From assembly GCF_042652645.1 (NCBI RefSeq), contig NZ_JBHSGU010000002.1, positions 496,001 to 560,000 of the forward strand: 64,000 nucleotides of DNA, in the 5' to 3' direction. Under the pieces are notes generated by a model. The model did no database searches, was not told the DNA's origin, and saw nothing but the letters and a program-made list of their open reading frames with translations. The translations under genes and the position numbers were made by a program. Below are positions 18,575 to 28,519 of the stretch, piece after piece (within the stretch, counting starts at the first letter, position 1; the number at the start of each line of letters is the position of its first letter). Source of the stretch: Glaciecola siphonariae (GTDB lineage: Bacteria; Pseudomonadota; Gammaproteobacteria; Enterobacterales; Alteromonadaceae).

Positions 18575-19926
18575 ATGATTTTCGGCGCGAGTTTTCTCAG
18601 CTCAGTAAAATAGCGTGGCCTTTATTGCTCGCGCAGCTAATGCAAACCATGATGGGGGTGTCGGATACCATCATGGCTGGGCGCTATGATTCACTCGACA
18701 TGGCCTCTGTTGCAATAGGCCACAGCGTAGTTATGCCGATTCTGATTTTCATGCAAGGCGTATGCTTGGCGCTATCTCCTATTGTGGCACGTTTCCATGG
18801 CGCGAAGGAGCCCCATCAGGTTGCCTATCCGGTCTGGCAAACGCTTTATTTATCTCTATCAATTGCTGCACTGGTTATGCTGAGTATTTTTGTAATGCCT
18901 AACTTGCTGCATTTGCTAGAGATGGATGCGCAAATGCGCTCAGAAACTCTCGAATATGTCAGCTTTGTGCTAATGAGTGCGCCTGCCTTTGCGATTTATC
19001 AAACCTTGAGAAACTACTGCGAGGGACTGTCTAAAACACGTCCCACCATGGTCATTATGTTTGCCGGCTTGATGGTAAACATTCCCGCAAACTACATCTT
19101 TATTAACGGCCTGTACGGCATGCCGGAAATGGGCGGGGCAGGTTGCGGTTTAGCCACTATGCTGGTGTTTTACGTGATGGCCTTTGCTACGTGGGTTTAT
19201 ACGCTCATTGCGAAATCTTTATCGAGTTATGCCCTATATACCCATATTTCATGGCCCGATATTAAGTTTATGGGGGCGGTTGCGAAGCAGGGTGTACCCA
19301 TCGCGCTTACGTTTTTAGCTGAGGTGAGTTTGTTTGCCGTTGTAGCGATATTACTGGCTCCCTTGGGGTACTTAACCGTTGCCTCGCATCAGGTGGCCTT
19401 AAACTTTTCATCCTTAATTTTTATGATCCCATTGAGTATAGGGTTAGCGGTAGCTATTCGTATTGGACATGTTATTGGTGAGCAGCGCACCCCAATGGCA
19501 AAAACGGCATATCATGCGGCCCTTGTGCTAGCGATTAGCTCTGTTACCGTTACTGCCACGGGCACCATATTCGGTAGTCACGCCATCGCTAGTCTCTACT
19601 CAAACGAAACCGCCGTCATTGAGTACGCAAGTGCCTTACTCCTGTTTGCGGCCGTTTTTCAATTTTCAGACGCAATTCAGGTCGTTTCAGCCAATGCCCT
19701 AAGAGGATATAAAGATACCCAAGCCATGCTTATTATTAGCGTGTTCTGCTATTGGGTTATTGGCTTTCCAACCGGCATTTTACTTGGCTTGAGTGACCTA
19801 ATTGTCCCCGCAATGGCAGCCAAGGGATTCTGGATTGGCTTCATCGTTGGTCTCAGTAGCGCGGCGATTTTAATGACTTTGCGAGTCCGCGTGGTGCAGG
19901 CGCGGCTAGCCCGACTCGCCCCGTAA
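18571..19926 (+). CDS. MATE family multidrug/sodium antiporter
   Basis: The 451-aa protein has about twelve membrane helices. The N-terminal half has LAQLMQTMMGVSDTIMAGRYD and the characteristic MATE repeat is visible again in the second half. This is the NorM branch, which exports cationic drugs using a sodium or proton gradient. The ATG overlaps the rluF stop as ATGA. Its last 74 bp are antisense to the 3' end of the convergent S8 protease gene. Confidence 0.9.
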   Translation: MNDFRREFSQLSKIAWPLLLAQLMQTMMGVSDTIMAGRYDSLDMASVAIGHSVVMPILIFMQGVCLALSPIVARFHGAKEPHQVAYPVWQTLYLSLSIAALVMLSIFVMPNLLHLLEMDAQMRSETLEYVSFVLMSAPAFAIYQTLRNYCEGLSKTRPTMVIMFAGLMVNIPANYIFINGLYGMPEMGGAGCGLATMLVFYVMAFATWVYTLIAKSLSSYALYTHISWPDIKFMGAVAKQGVPIALTFLAEVSLFAVVAILLAPLGYLTVASHQVALNFSSLIFMIPLSIGLAVAIRIGHVIGEQRTPMAKTAYHAALVLAISSVTVTATGTIFGSHAIASLYSNETAVIEYASALLLFAAVFQFSDAIQVVSANALRGYKDTQAMLIISVFCYWVIGFPTGILLGLSDLIVPAMAAKGFWIGFIVGLSSAAILMTLRVRVVQARLARLAP

Positions 19927-22900
19927 GACAGCGAAGTCCGGCAATCAGCGAAATGGCAAGCAACCACCAAACAGGCAACGAACCGCCGCCATCTGAACCG
20001 CTGTTTATGGGTGCTTGAGTCAAACTCACCGTAACCTGATCGGTAACAGTATTGATACCATCACTTACCGAGATGTTGTAAGTAACGCTATTTCCACTTC
20101 TCGGCGTGTTGGTACTGAAATTTGCTCCCTGAACGCCGTTTATCGTAATTTCCAAAGCATCACTTTCAGGGTCGCTCGCGCTCACGCTGATGGTTATCCG
20201 TTGACCGCCGCTAGCGCTCGCTGGCGCACTGATTTCATCGATGCTTGGCGGCTGATTGACAATAACGTTTACACTAAAGTCAGCACTAACAAGATTACCG
20301 TTCCCATCATCTGCGGTTACGGTATAAATGAGCTGCACGTCCTCGTCGACGCGCGGTGCAGTGAGATTTATTGAATCTGTGCTTTGGTTGATAATTGTGT
20401 CAGGCCCTGCAGTTTGGGTGAAGGTCAAAGTCACATCATCATTATTCGGGTCGTTAAGCTGCAAGGGGATAGTTAAGGTCTGGCCGCCAAACACATTTAG
20501 CGTAATTGTCGTTTCCCCGTTGAAGCTAATTGAAGGCGCGCCTTCTATTTGTATTTGCTCAAATACAGGACTGCGCTGCACGGTGTTGCCCGGTTTGTTA
20601 ATTACCTCACTTGTCAATACTATAGGGAGCGGGCCGGGCGTGCTGCTGTCGTTTATCCTTAAACCAAAAGCGATGGCTGAGGCTCGAGCATCACCTGCCT
20701 CTTTGACCACTTCATACTGTAATATACCGTTGTTAACGCTACCGTTTATGGTGCGATTAATGTTGACAAATTCAGTGCCCTGAGGGGCTTGAATGTTAAT
20801 CTCGTAGCGGCGTCGTTCATTTGTAGTATTTGCAGCAACTACTACCGAAATGTCAACCGTGTCACCCACATCTACCCTTGAGGACGCTGCGTTTATTGCT
20901 ACGTCGTTGGCCACGCGCTCAATCTCTACGTCAATTAAACCAAGATTGTCGCGTCGTTGTTCACTGGTGCCCATTTCGATTGCCCCGTAAAAGAGACTGC
21001 CGATTTCTGCATCGCCGAGTTCATAAAACACGCGCATATTAAAGGGTTGTTCACTTGATGTTGAGCTTGGTGCGTCAACACTCAATGAATCGTCTTGCTC
21101 TGCACCCACTACTGCGTAGCGTAAATCAAACTCATCCGATGGTGCGCTGCTGCCTCTAAAACTTTGTAAAATAATAAAGTAGCGCCCAGCGTCGGGATAA
21201 TTTAGCGCTATCTCTTCAACCGAATTGCTAGATGTACTCTGTGCAATTTCCTCAAAGCCAGACAAAATCCCGTCATTATTGCGATCATATGCGAGAAATA
21301 AATCTAAATCAGGCGCAGTGGATGAGAGGATTTCTACCACCAATCTTTTAGCACCTGGCGCTGCGGTGATTTCAGTAATCAGCACGCCATCATTACGGTC
21401 GTCTAAATAGTCTGATGTGTCTGAGTCTTCCTGAATGGTCCCTGAAACTTTATTCGCTTTTACCAGTGCGTACGGACTTAGCACAAAGCTATCTAAGGTG
21501 ATCGCATCAATGTCTTCAATCAATACGCTATCGTTATCTCGCGTGGCTTGTGTGTTAACTTGTGTTGGAATATCGCCAATGGACGAGACGATACTCACCG
21601 GTAAATGCAAATCGGGCGAGTTTGCTGCACTTAAATCTACACGGCCGAATACATATCTATTTTTATCCGCCTCAATTCCGTTGATGCTCACCTCGATTGT
21701 TTGGCTTTGCCCCGCGAGAATTGAAAATTGTTGAGGCTGAACACTTATGCTCAAGCCGTCGTCAAATGACTGAGCGCTTACATCCCAAACGCCATCTTTT
21801 GTGGCTGTGAACGTGCGCGTCCATGTGCATATAGCAACGCATTGATTATCTGTGATGCTCGGTAAGTTAAGCTGCCTAGGGTCGCCCCCTCTGGCGGGCT
21901 CAGCGCTAATGTAATTGCTCGGCGTTTCATTGAGTAATAGTCCTGTTTGTGCAGCTCTGTCAACTTGGATACGGCCAGAACCCATATCAAAGTAATTGGC
22001 AGAGGTGCTTGCATCTTGACGCAGCACACTGGTAACAGCCGTCATAGCTAAAGCACTGCGAATATTGTCTGGTGTCCAAGTGGGATTAAGCGCTTTAAGT
22101 AAGGCTGCCGCGCCAGCAACGTGAGGGCTAGACATCGAGGAGCCCGACAAGTAATTGAAGTCGCCAGCCGACGCTACGTGGCCATCGTGTCCAAAACGCT
22201 GATCGGCATATGCCGAATAAATATCTACGCCCGGTGCGGTAAGCGTAGGGGCTAGGGTGCTGATAGTGGTGTTCGGTCCCCTTGAAGAAGAACTCGCCAG
22301 CACATCGACTCTTGCCTCATCAATGTTTTGTGCGGCAACGCCAGCCGTTATGCTCGCACGATGATTCGCGCCAGAGGCTAGCCATGTTTTTAGGCGGTCC
22401 CCGCTATCGGCATTAATATGAATGCCCGGTACGGCGTACACATCGTTTGCCAAAAAGGTCTCGCCGCCCTGCACATTTGCGAGCACATAACCACCTGCGC
22501 CGCCAGATGCGACGTTAGCAGCTTTTTCTACGCGAGCAATTTCACCTCTGTCGCAAACTACAATTTGACCGCTAAAAGTATTTGCTGGAAACGGCTGTAA
22601 GCATTGCGCTGAATCACCGCTCGGGTCATTAGGGTTAGTAAAGTCTCCCGCATAAACAATCGGCGCGGTAATTGCTCCGGTGTTGCTTTGGCCGGTTATT
22701 GCGCTTGGAGGATTGTTTCCACCAGAAAAGTTAGTCAGCTGTTTTACGAAGGCGTTTTGCCGGCCGTGTTCGCTGTACGCGACGGTGGTGTACCACGGGG
22801 AGTGTTTTTCAGATGACGATGCGCGCGGTCCGCTATTGCCGGCAGATGTTGCTACAAATATTCCCGCACCGCGTGCAGAGAGAAATGCGCGTTCGGTGCT

Positions 22901-24142
22901 GTCGCGCCAAGGGTCACCACCGCCGCTTATTGAAAAGTTAATCACATCTACGCCGTCTTGAATCGCATCTTCAATGCTGGCGATAATGGCCGAGCCGGGA
23001 CAGTCAGCGTAGGTATCGTCTTGGTCTGAGCGTCCGCCGAAACACGCTTGGTAAGAAATAATATTAGCGCGAGGAGCAACCCCAGATATTTGCTCAAAGG
23101 TAAACCCAGTAGGGGTGCCATCAGACTCTATTTGCCCTGGCGTTGGCAACGTTTCTGGCACGTTATTTAATACATTGCCCGCTGCGATTGCCGCAACATG
23201 AGAACCGTGACCACCATAGTCTTCGCCATTTCGCGCGAGATTAGGTGGAAACACCTCTGTGTCTGAATAGTTGCTAGTGATGGTTGAGTAGCTGTAAACG
23301 CCAATCAATTTATTGTTACAAAGCTGAGGAAACCCGCGGGCGCAGTCGCCCAAATACACGCCATCACCAAGTGGATTAGTATGCACATACCCATCACCGC
23401 TAATTTCAGCAAAGGAAGGGTGGTCGGTATTGACGCCTGAATCAATAATACCAATGACCATTCCCTCACCTTGGGTTTGCGACAGATTGCCAATTTCGCC
23501 TTGCCATAAACGCGGCGCGCCAATAAGCGTTGGTCCTTGATCAGTCGTCGTTGTATAAATGGTTTCGCGAGATATTTTTTTAACCTGCTTAGCATCGGCA
23601 AGGCGAGCGGCTTGGTCTTGGCTGAGTCGAAGCGCCATACCGTTAAGCGCAAACTGATACTGCATTATTGGCTGAGCGCTTTGTGCATCAATCATAGATG
23701 ATGCGTTTGCAATAAATTCCTGCTGATATCGCTTTAAATAGGATAAATGTTCTTTTAAGTCTTTTTGCGAGCGCTCGGTGCTTATATTAAGCCGCCTCCC
23801 GGCGTACTGATTTAAGGCTGACTTCAGCTCTGGTTTATCAACTACCGACGGTGCATGCAGCTCAACGATATAGGTGTACAGACCGGGTGCAAGATTAGGC
23901 TCGTATACAAACTGCGAGCGCGTTCGCTGCTGGTTTTTTTCTTCGTTTATCGTTTGTTGTACTACTGCTGCACTGCTCGTTTGCGCCTGCTGCAGTGATG
24001 GAGAAAATTGAGGTGAGATGGCATCCGATGCGCTAGTAATGCCTGGTGTCTCTTTTCGACCTGCATCCTCATGGGTAGACTCATGGGCAGAGCTAATGCC
24101 GACGCAAAGTGCAAGTGAAATGGCTAGGGCCATTTTATTCAT
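19853..24142 (-). CDS. Secreted S8 subtilisin-like protease with PA domain and GlyGly-CTERM tail
   Basis: The 1429-aa precursor has a signal peptide (MNKMALAISLALCVGISSA) and an inhibitor-type propeptide to about residue 205. The S8 catalytic triad is D234 (IIDSGVNTDHP), H315 (GGHGSHVAA) and S669 (GSSMSSPHVAG), with a PA-type insertion between the last two. Calcium-binding-like and cadherin/Ig-like repeats follow. Near residue 1385, GGGSLPVWWLLAISLIAGLR forms a GlyGly-CTERM sorting signal. The true start is the ATG at 24142, six bases after GGAG; upstream in-frame starts lie within the ribosome site. A 25-residue extension after the signal's arginine overlaps the convergent MATE gene, which is unusual for this tail. 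Confidence 0.9.
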   Translation of the reverse strand: MNKMALAISLALCVGISSAHESTHEDAGRKETPGITSASDAISPQFSPSLQQAQTSSAAVVQQTINEEKNQQRTRSQFVYEPNLAPGLYTYIVELHAPSVVDKPELKSALNQYAGRRLNISTERSQKDLKEHLSYLKRYQQEFIANASSMIDAQSAQPIMQYQFALNGMALRLSQDQAARLADAKQVKKISRETIYTTTTDQGPTLIGAPRLWQGEIGNLSQTQGEGMVIGIIDSGVNTDHPSFAEISGDGYVHTNPLGDGVYLGDCARGFPQLCNNKLIGVYSYSTITSNYSDTEVFPPNLARNGEDYGGHGSHVAAIAAGNVLNNVPETLPTPGQIESDGTPTGFTFEQISGVAPRANIISYQACFGGRSDQDDTYADCPGSAIIASIEDAIQDGVDVINFSISGGGDPWRDSTERAFLSARGAGIFVATSAGNSGPRASSSEKHSPWYTTVAYSEHGRQNAFVKQLTNFSGGNNPPSAITGQSNTGAITAPIVYAGDFTNPNDPSGDSAQCLQPFPANTFSGQIVVCDRGEIARVEKAANVASGGAGGYVLANVQGGETFLANDVYAVPGIHINADSGDRLKTWLASGANHRASITAGVAAQNIDEARVDVLASSSSRGPNTTISTLAPTLTAPGVDIYSAYADQRFGHDGHVASAGDFNYLSGSSMSSPHVAGAAALLKALNPTWTPDNIRSALAMTAVTSVLRQDASTSANYFDMGSGRIQVDRAAQTGLLLNETPSNYISAEPARGGDPRQLNLPSITDNQCVAICTWTRTFTATKDGVWDVSAQSFDDGLSISVQPQQFSILAGQSQTIEVSINGIEADKNRYVFGRVDLSAANSPDLHLPVSIVSSIGDIPTQVNTQATRDNDSVLIEDIDAITLDSFVLSPYALVKANKVSGTIQEDSDTSDYLDDRNDGVLITEITAAPGAKRLVVEILSSTAPDLDLFLAYDRNNDGILSGFEEIAQSTSSNSVEEIALNYPDAGRYFIILQSFRGSSAPSDEFDLRYAVVGAEQDDSLSVDAPSSTSSEQPFNMRVFYELGDAEIGSLFYGAIEMGTSEQRRDNLGLIDVEIERVANDVAINAASSRVDVGDTVDISVVVAANTTNERRRYEINIQAPQGTEFVNINRTINGSVNNGILQYEVVKEAGDARASAIAFGLRINDSSTPGPLPIVLTSEVINKPGNTVQRSPVFEQIQIEGAPSISFNGETTITLNVFGGQTLTIPLQLNDPNNDDVTLTFTQTAGPDTIINQSTDSINLTAPRVDEDVQLIYTVTADDGNGNLVSADFSVNVIVNQPPSIDEISAPASASGGQRITISVSASDPESDALEITINGVQGANFSTNTPRSGNSVTYNISVSDGINTVTDQVTVSLTQAPINSGSDGGGSLPVWWLLAISLIAGLRCLTGRVGLAAPAPRGLAKSLKSPRY

Positions 24143-24452
24143 ATACATCTCCAAATATTGTTACCCTACATACAAGTCTAGATGCGCACATCTTAACTCT
24201 AGGAATTGCTAAACAGTGTAATACAAGAGTAAGACCACAAAAAAAAGCTAATACGCTTTTCTTTAATAAAATGTACGTTAAAAGATACAAATTCGTTACA
24301 AATAGGATGCTCGTTCTAATTTAGCGTTTTTTTTAGCATGCATGTATCTTTTAATTTGCGCACCGATTCAATAATAGCAATACCAAATGAACTAAGCTTG
24401 GCTACTATAGTAACAATCCCATTACATTAACGTGTTTACTCTGGAATAAGCT
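24143..24452. promoter_or_regulatory. Divergent promoter region with a 12-bp inverted repeat
   Basis: This 310-bp AT-rich gap separates the S8 protease and the bkd operon. TTAAAAGATACA (24278-24289) and TGTATCTTTTAA (24343-24354) are perfect inverted copies with centres 65 bp apart, a layout compatible with regulator-mediated looping. Nearer the protease, AAAAGC/GCTTTT (24243-24260) followed on the minus strand by eight T forms a weak terminator-like hairpin about 100 bp before the protease start. I saw no ORF worth reporting. Confidence 0.5.
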
Positions 24453-25640
24453 ATGCAAGATAGAAACCATCTTTCTCATGTGAAACTTACTCACAAAGCA
24501 AAGGTTATTACAAACGGTCTTATCGACATTCCGATGCTGCAAGTGCTAGATGAGACGGGTAAGGCAAACAAAAATTCCGATATCCCTGAACTAAGCGAAC
24601 AAACAGCGCAGCGAATATTGGAAGCTATGCATTACACCCGCCTGTTAGACGAGCGCATGATTGGGGCGCAGCGCCAAGGGCGTATCAGCTTTTATTTGGC
24701 CAGCCGCGGAGAAGAGGCGTCGACCGTTGCTTCAGCCGCAGCGCTTTCGTTAAACGATATGATCATGTCGCAATACCGAGAGCAGGGTGCACTTGTGTAT
24801 CGAGGCTATACCACAGAACAGTTTATGAACCAGATGTTCAGTAATAAGCTCGACCCGAACAAAGGTCGTCAAATGCCAATCCACTACGGCGATAAAGCGC
24901 TAAACTTCATGACCATATCATCGCCCTTAGGTACACAAATACCACAGGCATCAGGATACGCTTACGGTCAGAAAATGGCAGGTCAGGAAGCTATTACTAT
25001 TTGCTATTTTGGCGAGGGCGCAGCCTCGGAAGGGGACTTTCATGCCGGCTTGAATATGGCCGCTGTGCTCAACTGCCCGTGTATTTTCTTTTGTCGAAAC
25101 AACGGTTACGCCATTTCAACACCATCAGCAGAGCAATTTGCAGGGGACGGCATCGCCTCTCGAGGATTAGGCTATGGCGTTAAAACCATTCGTATAGACG
25201 GCAATGATGTACTTGCGGTATATCAAGCCACCGAAATGGCGCGCGAAATCGCCTTAAAAGAAAACTGCCCGGTTCTCATTGAAGCGATGACATATCGCCT
25301 ATCTGCCCATTCTACTTCTGACGACCCAAGTGGATACCGCAGCAAAGAAGAAGAAGAGCAGTGGGCCAAAAAAGACCCTATTTTACGCTTTGAGGCGTGG
25401 ATGCAGAGCAAGAAATGGTTTGACCAAGAAGCGATTGATGCGTTTAAAGACAAAACACGTACTGATATTCTTAACGCCCTTAAGGTTGCTGAGAAAGTCG
25501 CGATTAACCCCATCGAAGACATCGTAGAGGATGTTTATGATACCCCGCCGTGGCATCTGCAAAAGCAGTTGAAAGAACTTAAAGCACATATCGATAAATA
25601 TCCTCAAGCTTATCCTCGTACATCAGGGAGGGATGCATAA
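24453..25640 (+). CDS. bkdA1: Branched-chain 2-oxoacid dehydrogenase E1 alpha subunit
   Basis: The 395-aa protein binds thiamine diphosphate through the GEGAASEGDFHAGLNMAAVL..PCIFFCRNN motif. The long N-terminal extension, RLLDERMIGAQRQGRISFY and the YRLSAHSTSDDPS loop identify it as the branched-chain type and not pyruvate dehydrogenase. It decarboxylates 2-oxoacids from Val, Leu and Ile. The stop overlaps the next ATG (TAATG), coupling it to E1 beta. Confidence 0.93.
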   Translation: MQDRNHLSHVKLTHKAKVITNGLIDIPMLQVLDETGKANKNSDIPELSEQTAQRILEAMHYTRLLDERMIGAQRQGRISFYLASRGEEASTVASAAALSLNDMIMSQYREQGALVYRGYTTEQFMNQMFSNKLDPNKGRQMPIHYGDKALNFMTISSPLGTQIPQASGYAYGQKMAGQEAITICYFGEGAASEGDFHAGLNMAAVLNCPCIFFCRNNGYAISTPSAEQFAGDGIASRGLGYGVKTIRIDGNDVLAVYQATEMAREIALKENCPVLIEAMTYRLSAHSTSDDPSGYRSKEEEEQWAKKDPILRFEAWMQSKKWFDQEAIDAFKDKTRTDILNALKVAEKVAINPIEDIVEDVYDTPPWHLQKQLKELKAHIDKYPQAYPRTSGRDA

Positions 25641-26617
25641 TGGCGCAAATGAATTTATTACAAGCCATCAACAACGCGCTGATTACTGCAATGGAAGAAG
25701 ACGAGCGCGTCATGGTGTTTGGGGAAGACGTAGGGCACTTTGGCGGGGTGTTTCGTGCCACTTCAAACTTACAGCAAAAATTTGGCAAGGGCCGATGTTT
25801 TAACACGCCACTCACCGAGCAAGGGATAATTGGTTTTGCAAATGGCTTAGCATCACAAGGTTCGGTGCCTGTGGCAGAGATTCAGTTTGGCGATTATATC
25901 TTTCCCGCGTTTGATCAGATAGTAAATGAAACTGCAAAATGGCGTTATCGCTCGGGCGGACAATTCTCTTGCGGCACGCTGACTATTCGTACACCTTACG
26001 GCGGCGGTATCGCTGGCGGTCATTATCATTCTCAGTCACCGGAAGCGTTTTTTGCCCACATCCCCGGCATGAAAGTGGTCATTCCGCGTAATCCATATCA
26101 GGCTAAAGGGCTACTGCTTGCCGCTGTTCGAGATGACAATCCCGTATTATTCATGGAGCCAAAACGCTTGTATCGCGCCGCGGTCGGTGAGGTACCCGAA
26201 AACGATTACACCTTGCCTTTGGGCAAGGCCGACAAAGTAAAAGACGGTAGTGACATCACGCTGTTGGCTTGGGGCGCTCAGGTTGAAATTGTCGAGAAAG
26301 CTGCCGCAATGGCGGAAGAAGACGGCATTTCTTGTGAAATTATTGATTTGCAGTCAATCCTGCCTTGGGACGCAGAGTCAGTATGTGAGTCGGTATACAA
26401 AACAGGACGTTTGTTGATAAATCATGAAGCACCCTTAACCGGAGGCTTTGCCAGTGAAATTGCGGCTACGATTCAGCAAGAGTGTTTTTTATATCTTGAA
26501 GCACCAATTGCGCGAGTCTGTGGTTTAGATACGCCTTATCCTTTAGCGCATGAAAAAGAATATATGCCGGATCACTTAAAAACCTACGAAGCTATTAAAC
26601 GAACCATGGATTATTAG
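25640..26617 (+). CDS. bkdA2: Branched-chain 2-oxoacid dehydrogenase E1 beta subunit
   Basis: The 325-aa transketolase-like subunit has VFGEDVGHFGGVFRATSNLQQKFG, the TPLTEQGIIGFANGLA block and the C-terminal LLINHEAPLTGGFASEIAA. It completes the alpha2beta2 E1 with the preceding gene, sharing one base with its stop codon. Length is normal. It ends 10 bp before the E2 start and its last bases carry the strong AGGAGG ribosome site of E2. Confidence 0.93.
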   Translation: MAQMNLLQAINNALITAMEEDERVMVFGEDVGHFGGVFRATSNLQQKFGKGRCFNTPLTEQGIIGFANGLASQGSVPVAEIQFGDYIFPAFDQIVNETAKWRYRSGGQFSCGTLTIRTPYGGGIAGGHYHSQSPEAFFAHIPGMKVVIPRNPYQAKGLLLAAVRDDNPVLFMEPKRLYRAAVGEVPENDYTLPLGKADKVKDGSDITLLAWGAQVEIVEKAAAMAEEDGISCEIIDLQSILPWDAESVCESVYKTGRLLINHEAPLTGGFASEIAATIQQECFLYLEAPIARVCGLDTPYPLAHEKEYMPDHLKTYEAIKRTMDY

Positions 26618-26627
26618 GAGGATGGCG

Positions 26628-28340
26628 ATGACTGATTTTATCTTACCTGATATTGGTGAAGGAATTGTTGAGTGTGAACTTCTAAAGTGGTTGGTGGCTG
26701 AAGGGGATGTAATACAAGAAGACCAAGCTGTCGCAGAAGTCATGACTGACAAAGCCACGGTTGAAATTCCGGCTATGTACAACGGCGTGGTGAAAAAGCT
26801 TTACTATAAAGAGGGCGACATAGCTAAGGTTCATGCACCTTTATTTGCAATGAGTTTGGAGGAGGACGCAAATGCTTCATCCAAGCCGGGACCTGACTTG
26901 CATGGCTCAAACGATCACTCCGAACATATCTCAGGCAATAGCTCAGGCAGTAGCTCTGAAAATGGCTCAGACTCGCCAAGTAGCCCCGTTCAAACATCCC
27001 AAACAGAGTCGTTTTTATTGCCTGATATTGGCGAAGGCATCGTAGAATGCGAAATTGTGAAGTGGAGCATTGCCGAAGGCGATGAGGTTGAAGAAGACCA
27101 AGTTGTGGTTGAGGTAATGACGGATAAAGCAGTGGTTGAAATTCCAGCCAAGTATCGCGGCAGGATAAGTAAACTGCATTATCAGCAGGGTGATATTGCA
27201 AAAGTGCACTCTCCTTTGTTCGACCAAACCATTGATGCCGCTTCAGCAGGTAAATCTACTGTTGATAAACCAGCACAGCAAACACCACAGCCCTCACAGC
27301 AGAGCTCGCAACAGCAAAGTTCGCAACAGAAAAGCCCTTTGGCAGATGCAGTGTCTAAGCAGGGCGAAAATTTTGAAGCTCCTGTAGTATCAGAGCGCCC
27401 GCTAGCAAGCCCCGCGGTGCGAAGACTTGCCCGTGAGTTAAACCTCAACCTGAATAAGGTGAGCGGCTCAGGTAAAAAAGGGCGTATCCTTAAAAACGAC
27501 TTGATGGCGGTTTGTAAGGAGTCGAATACCTCTGCAGATAAAAGCTTACATCAGTCGCAATCTGCACATGCAAGACCTAATCAGCATGATGGACTCGGCG
27601 CTGCTGAAAGTTCTCAAGGTTCTCCTTACAAAGAGCCTGATAGAACGGAAGCGATTAAGGGTATTCGCGCGGCGATGGCGAAACAAATGGTGGCAAGTGT
27701 CAGTACTATTCCGCATTTCACGGTGTCTGATGAACTTGTCATGGACAACTTGATTGCGCTAAGAGCCCGGTTAAAGCCAGAGTTTGAAAAACAAGGCATT
27801 AAATTGAGTTTTATGCCGTTTTTTATCAAGGCATTATCCTTAGCGATGCTCGAATTCCCCATTATTAATAGTCGTTTGAATGCTGATGCGACAGAGCTCA
27901 CATACTTGGGCAGTCACAACATTGGCATGGCGGTTGACTCAAAAATTGGCTTACTAGTGCCTAATATCAAAGATGTACAGCAACTTTCTTTGAAAGAAGT
28001 TGCGCTTGAGGTTAACCGCCTTATAGACAGTGCTAGAGAGGGTAAATTGTCTAACACCGACTTGTCGGGCGGCACTATCAGCATCTCAAATATTGGTGCA
28101 ATCGGGGGTATCACCGCTACGCCCGTGATCAATAAACCCGACGTCGCAATTGTGGCTTTAGGGAAAACACAAAAGCTGCCGCGCTTTGCACAAGATGGCA
28201 GCGTGTTCGCTCAGCACATTATGATGGTGAATTGGTCGGGCGATCATCGAGTGATTGACGGTGCTACCATGGTCAAGTTCAACAATACATGGATGGACTA
28301 TTTGGCCCATCCTGAAAAAATGCTAGTGAACTTAAGATGA
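26628..28340 (+). CDS. bkdB: Branched-chain 2-oxoacid dehydrogenase E2 (dihydrolipoyl acyltransferase)
   Basis: This protein of about 570 aa has two lipoyl domains (lipoyl lysines K42 and K167, both in MTDK), Ser/Gln-rich linkers, a peripheral subunit-binding domain (ASPAVRRLARELN...GRILKNDL) and a catalytic domain ending with DHRVIDGATM. It transfers the acyl group to CoA. The frame also offers ATG 26622, but that codon directly abuts AGGAGG (26616-26621); ATG 26628 has a 6-base spacer and gives the expected MTDFILPDIGEG. Two lipoyl domains are more than many bacterial BCKDH E2s carry. No E3 gene lies in this operon, so E3 must be supplied elsewhere. Confidence 0.93.
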   Translation: MTDFILPDIGEGIVECELLKWLVAEGDVIQEDQAVAEVMTDKATVEIPAMYNGVVKKLYYKEGDIAKVHAPLFAMSLEEDANASSKPGPDLHGSNDHSEHISGNSSGSSSENGSDSPSSPVQTSQTESFLLPDIGEGIVECEIVKWSIAEGDEVEEDQVVVEVMTDKAVVEIPAKYRGRISKLHYQQGDIAKVHSPLFDQTIDAASAGKSTVDKPAQQTPQPSQQSSQQQSSQQKSPLADAVSKQGENFEAPVVSERPLASPAVRRLARELNLNLNKVSGSGKKGRILKNDLMAVCKESNTSADKSLHQSQSAHARPNQHDGLGAAESSQGSPYKEPDRTEAIKGIRAAMAKQMVASVSTIPHFTVSDELVMDNLIALRARLKPEFEKQGIKLSFMPFFIKALSLAMLEFPIINSRLNADATELTYLGSHNIGMAVDSKIGLLVPNIKDVQQLSLKEVALEVNRLIDSAREGKLSNTDLSGGTISISNIGAIGGITATPVINKPDVAIVALGKTQKLPRFAQDGSVFAQHIMMVNWSGDHRVIDGATMVKFNNTWMDYLAHPEKMLVNLR

Positions 28341-28421
28341 GTTTAATTTGCCGTACTCATTTAATCTGCCGTATTAGCTAGAAGCGACAGGAAGTATAAG
28401 CAGTAGAGTATAAGCGAGAGA

Positions 28422-28451
28422 AAAGCGCCGCATAATTAATGTGGCGTTTTT
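28422..28451 (+). terminator. Intrinsic terminator of the bkd operon
   Basis: CGCCGCAT (28426-28433) pairs with ATGTGGCG (28439-28446, one G-T pair) and is followed by five T. It lies about 85 bp after the E2 stop. Confidence 0.82.
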
Positions 28452-28519
28452 GTGTTAAAACGCCGGCGTGGGTATTACACTGGCAGTCCGGTTAGCGGGC
28501 CATTTTAGAGAGTATTTAT

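Noticed and set aside
20328..20783. A 151-aa plus-strand ORF opposite the S8 protease C-terminal domains
   Set aside because: It lies inside a continuous 1429-codon frame with clear domain structure and lacks a plausible ribosome site.
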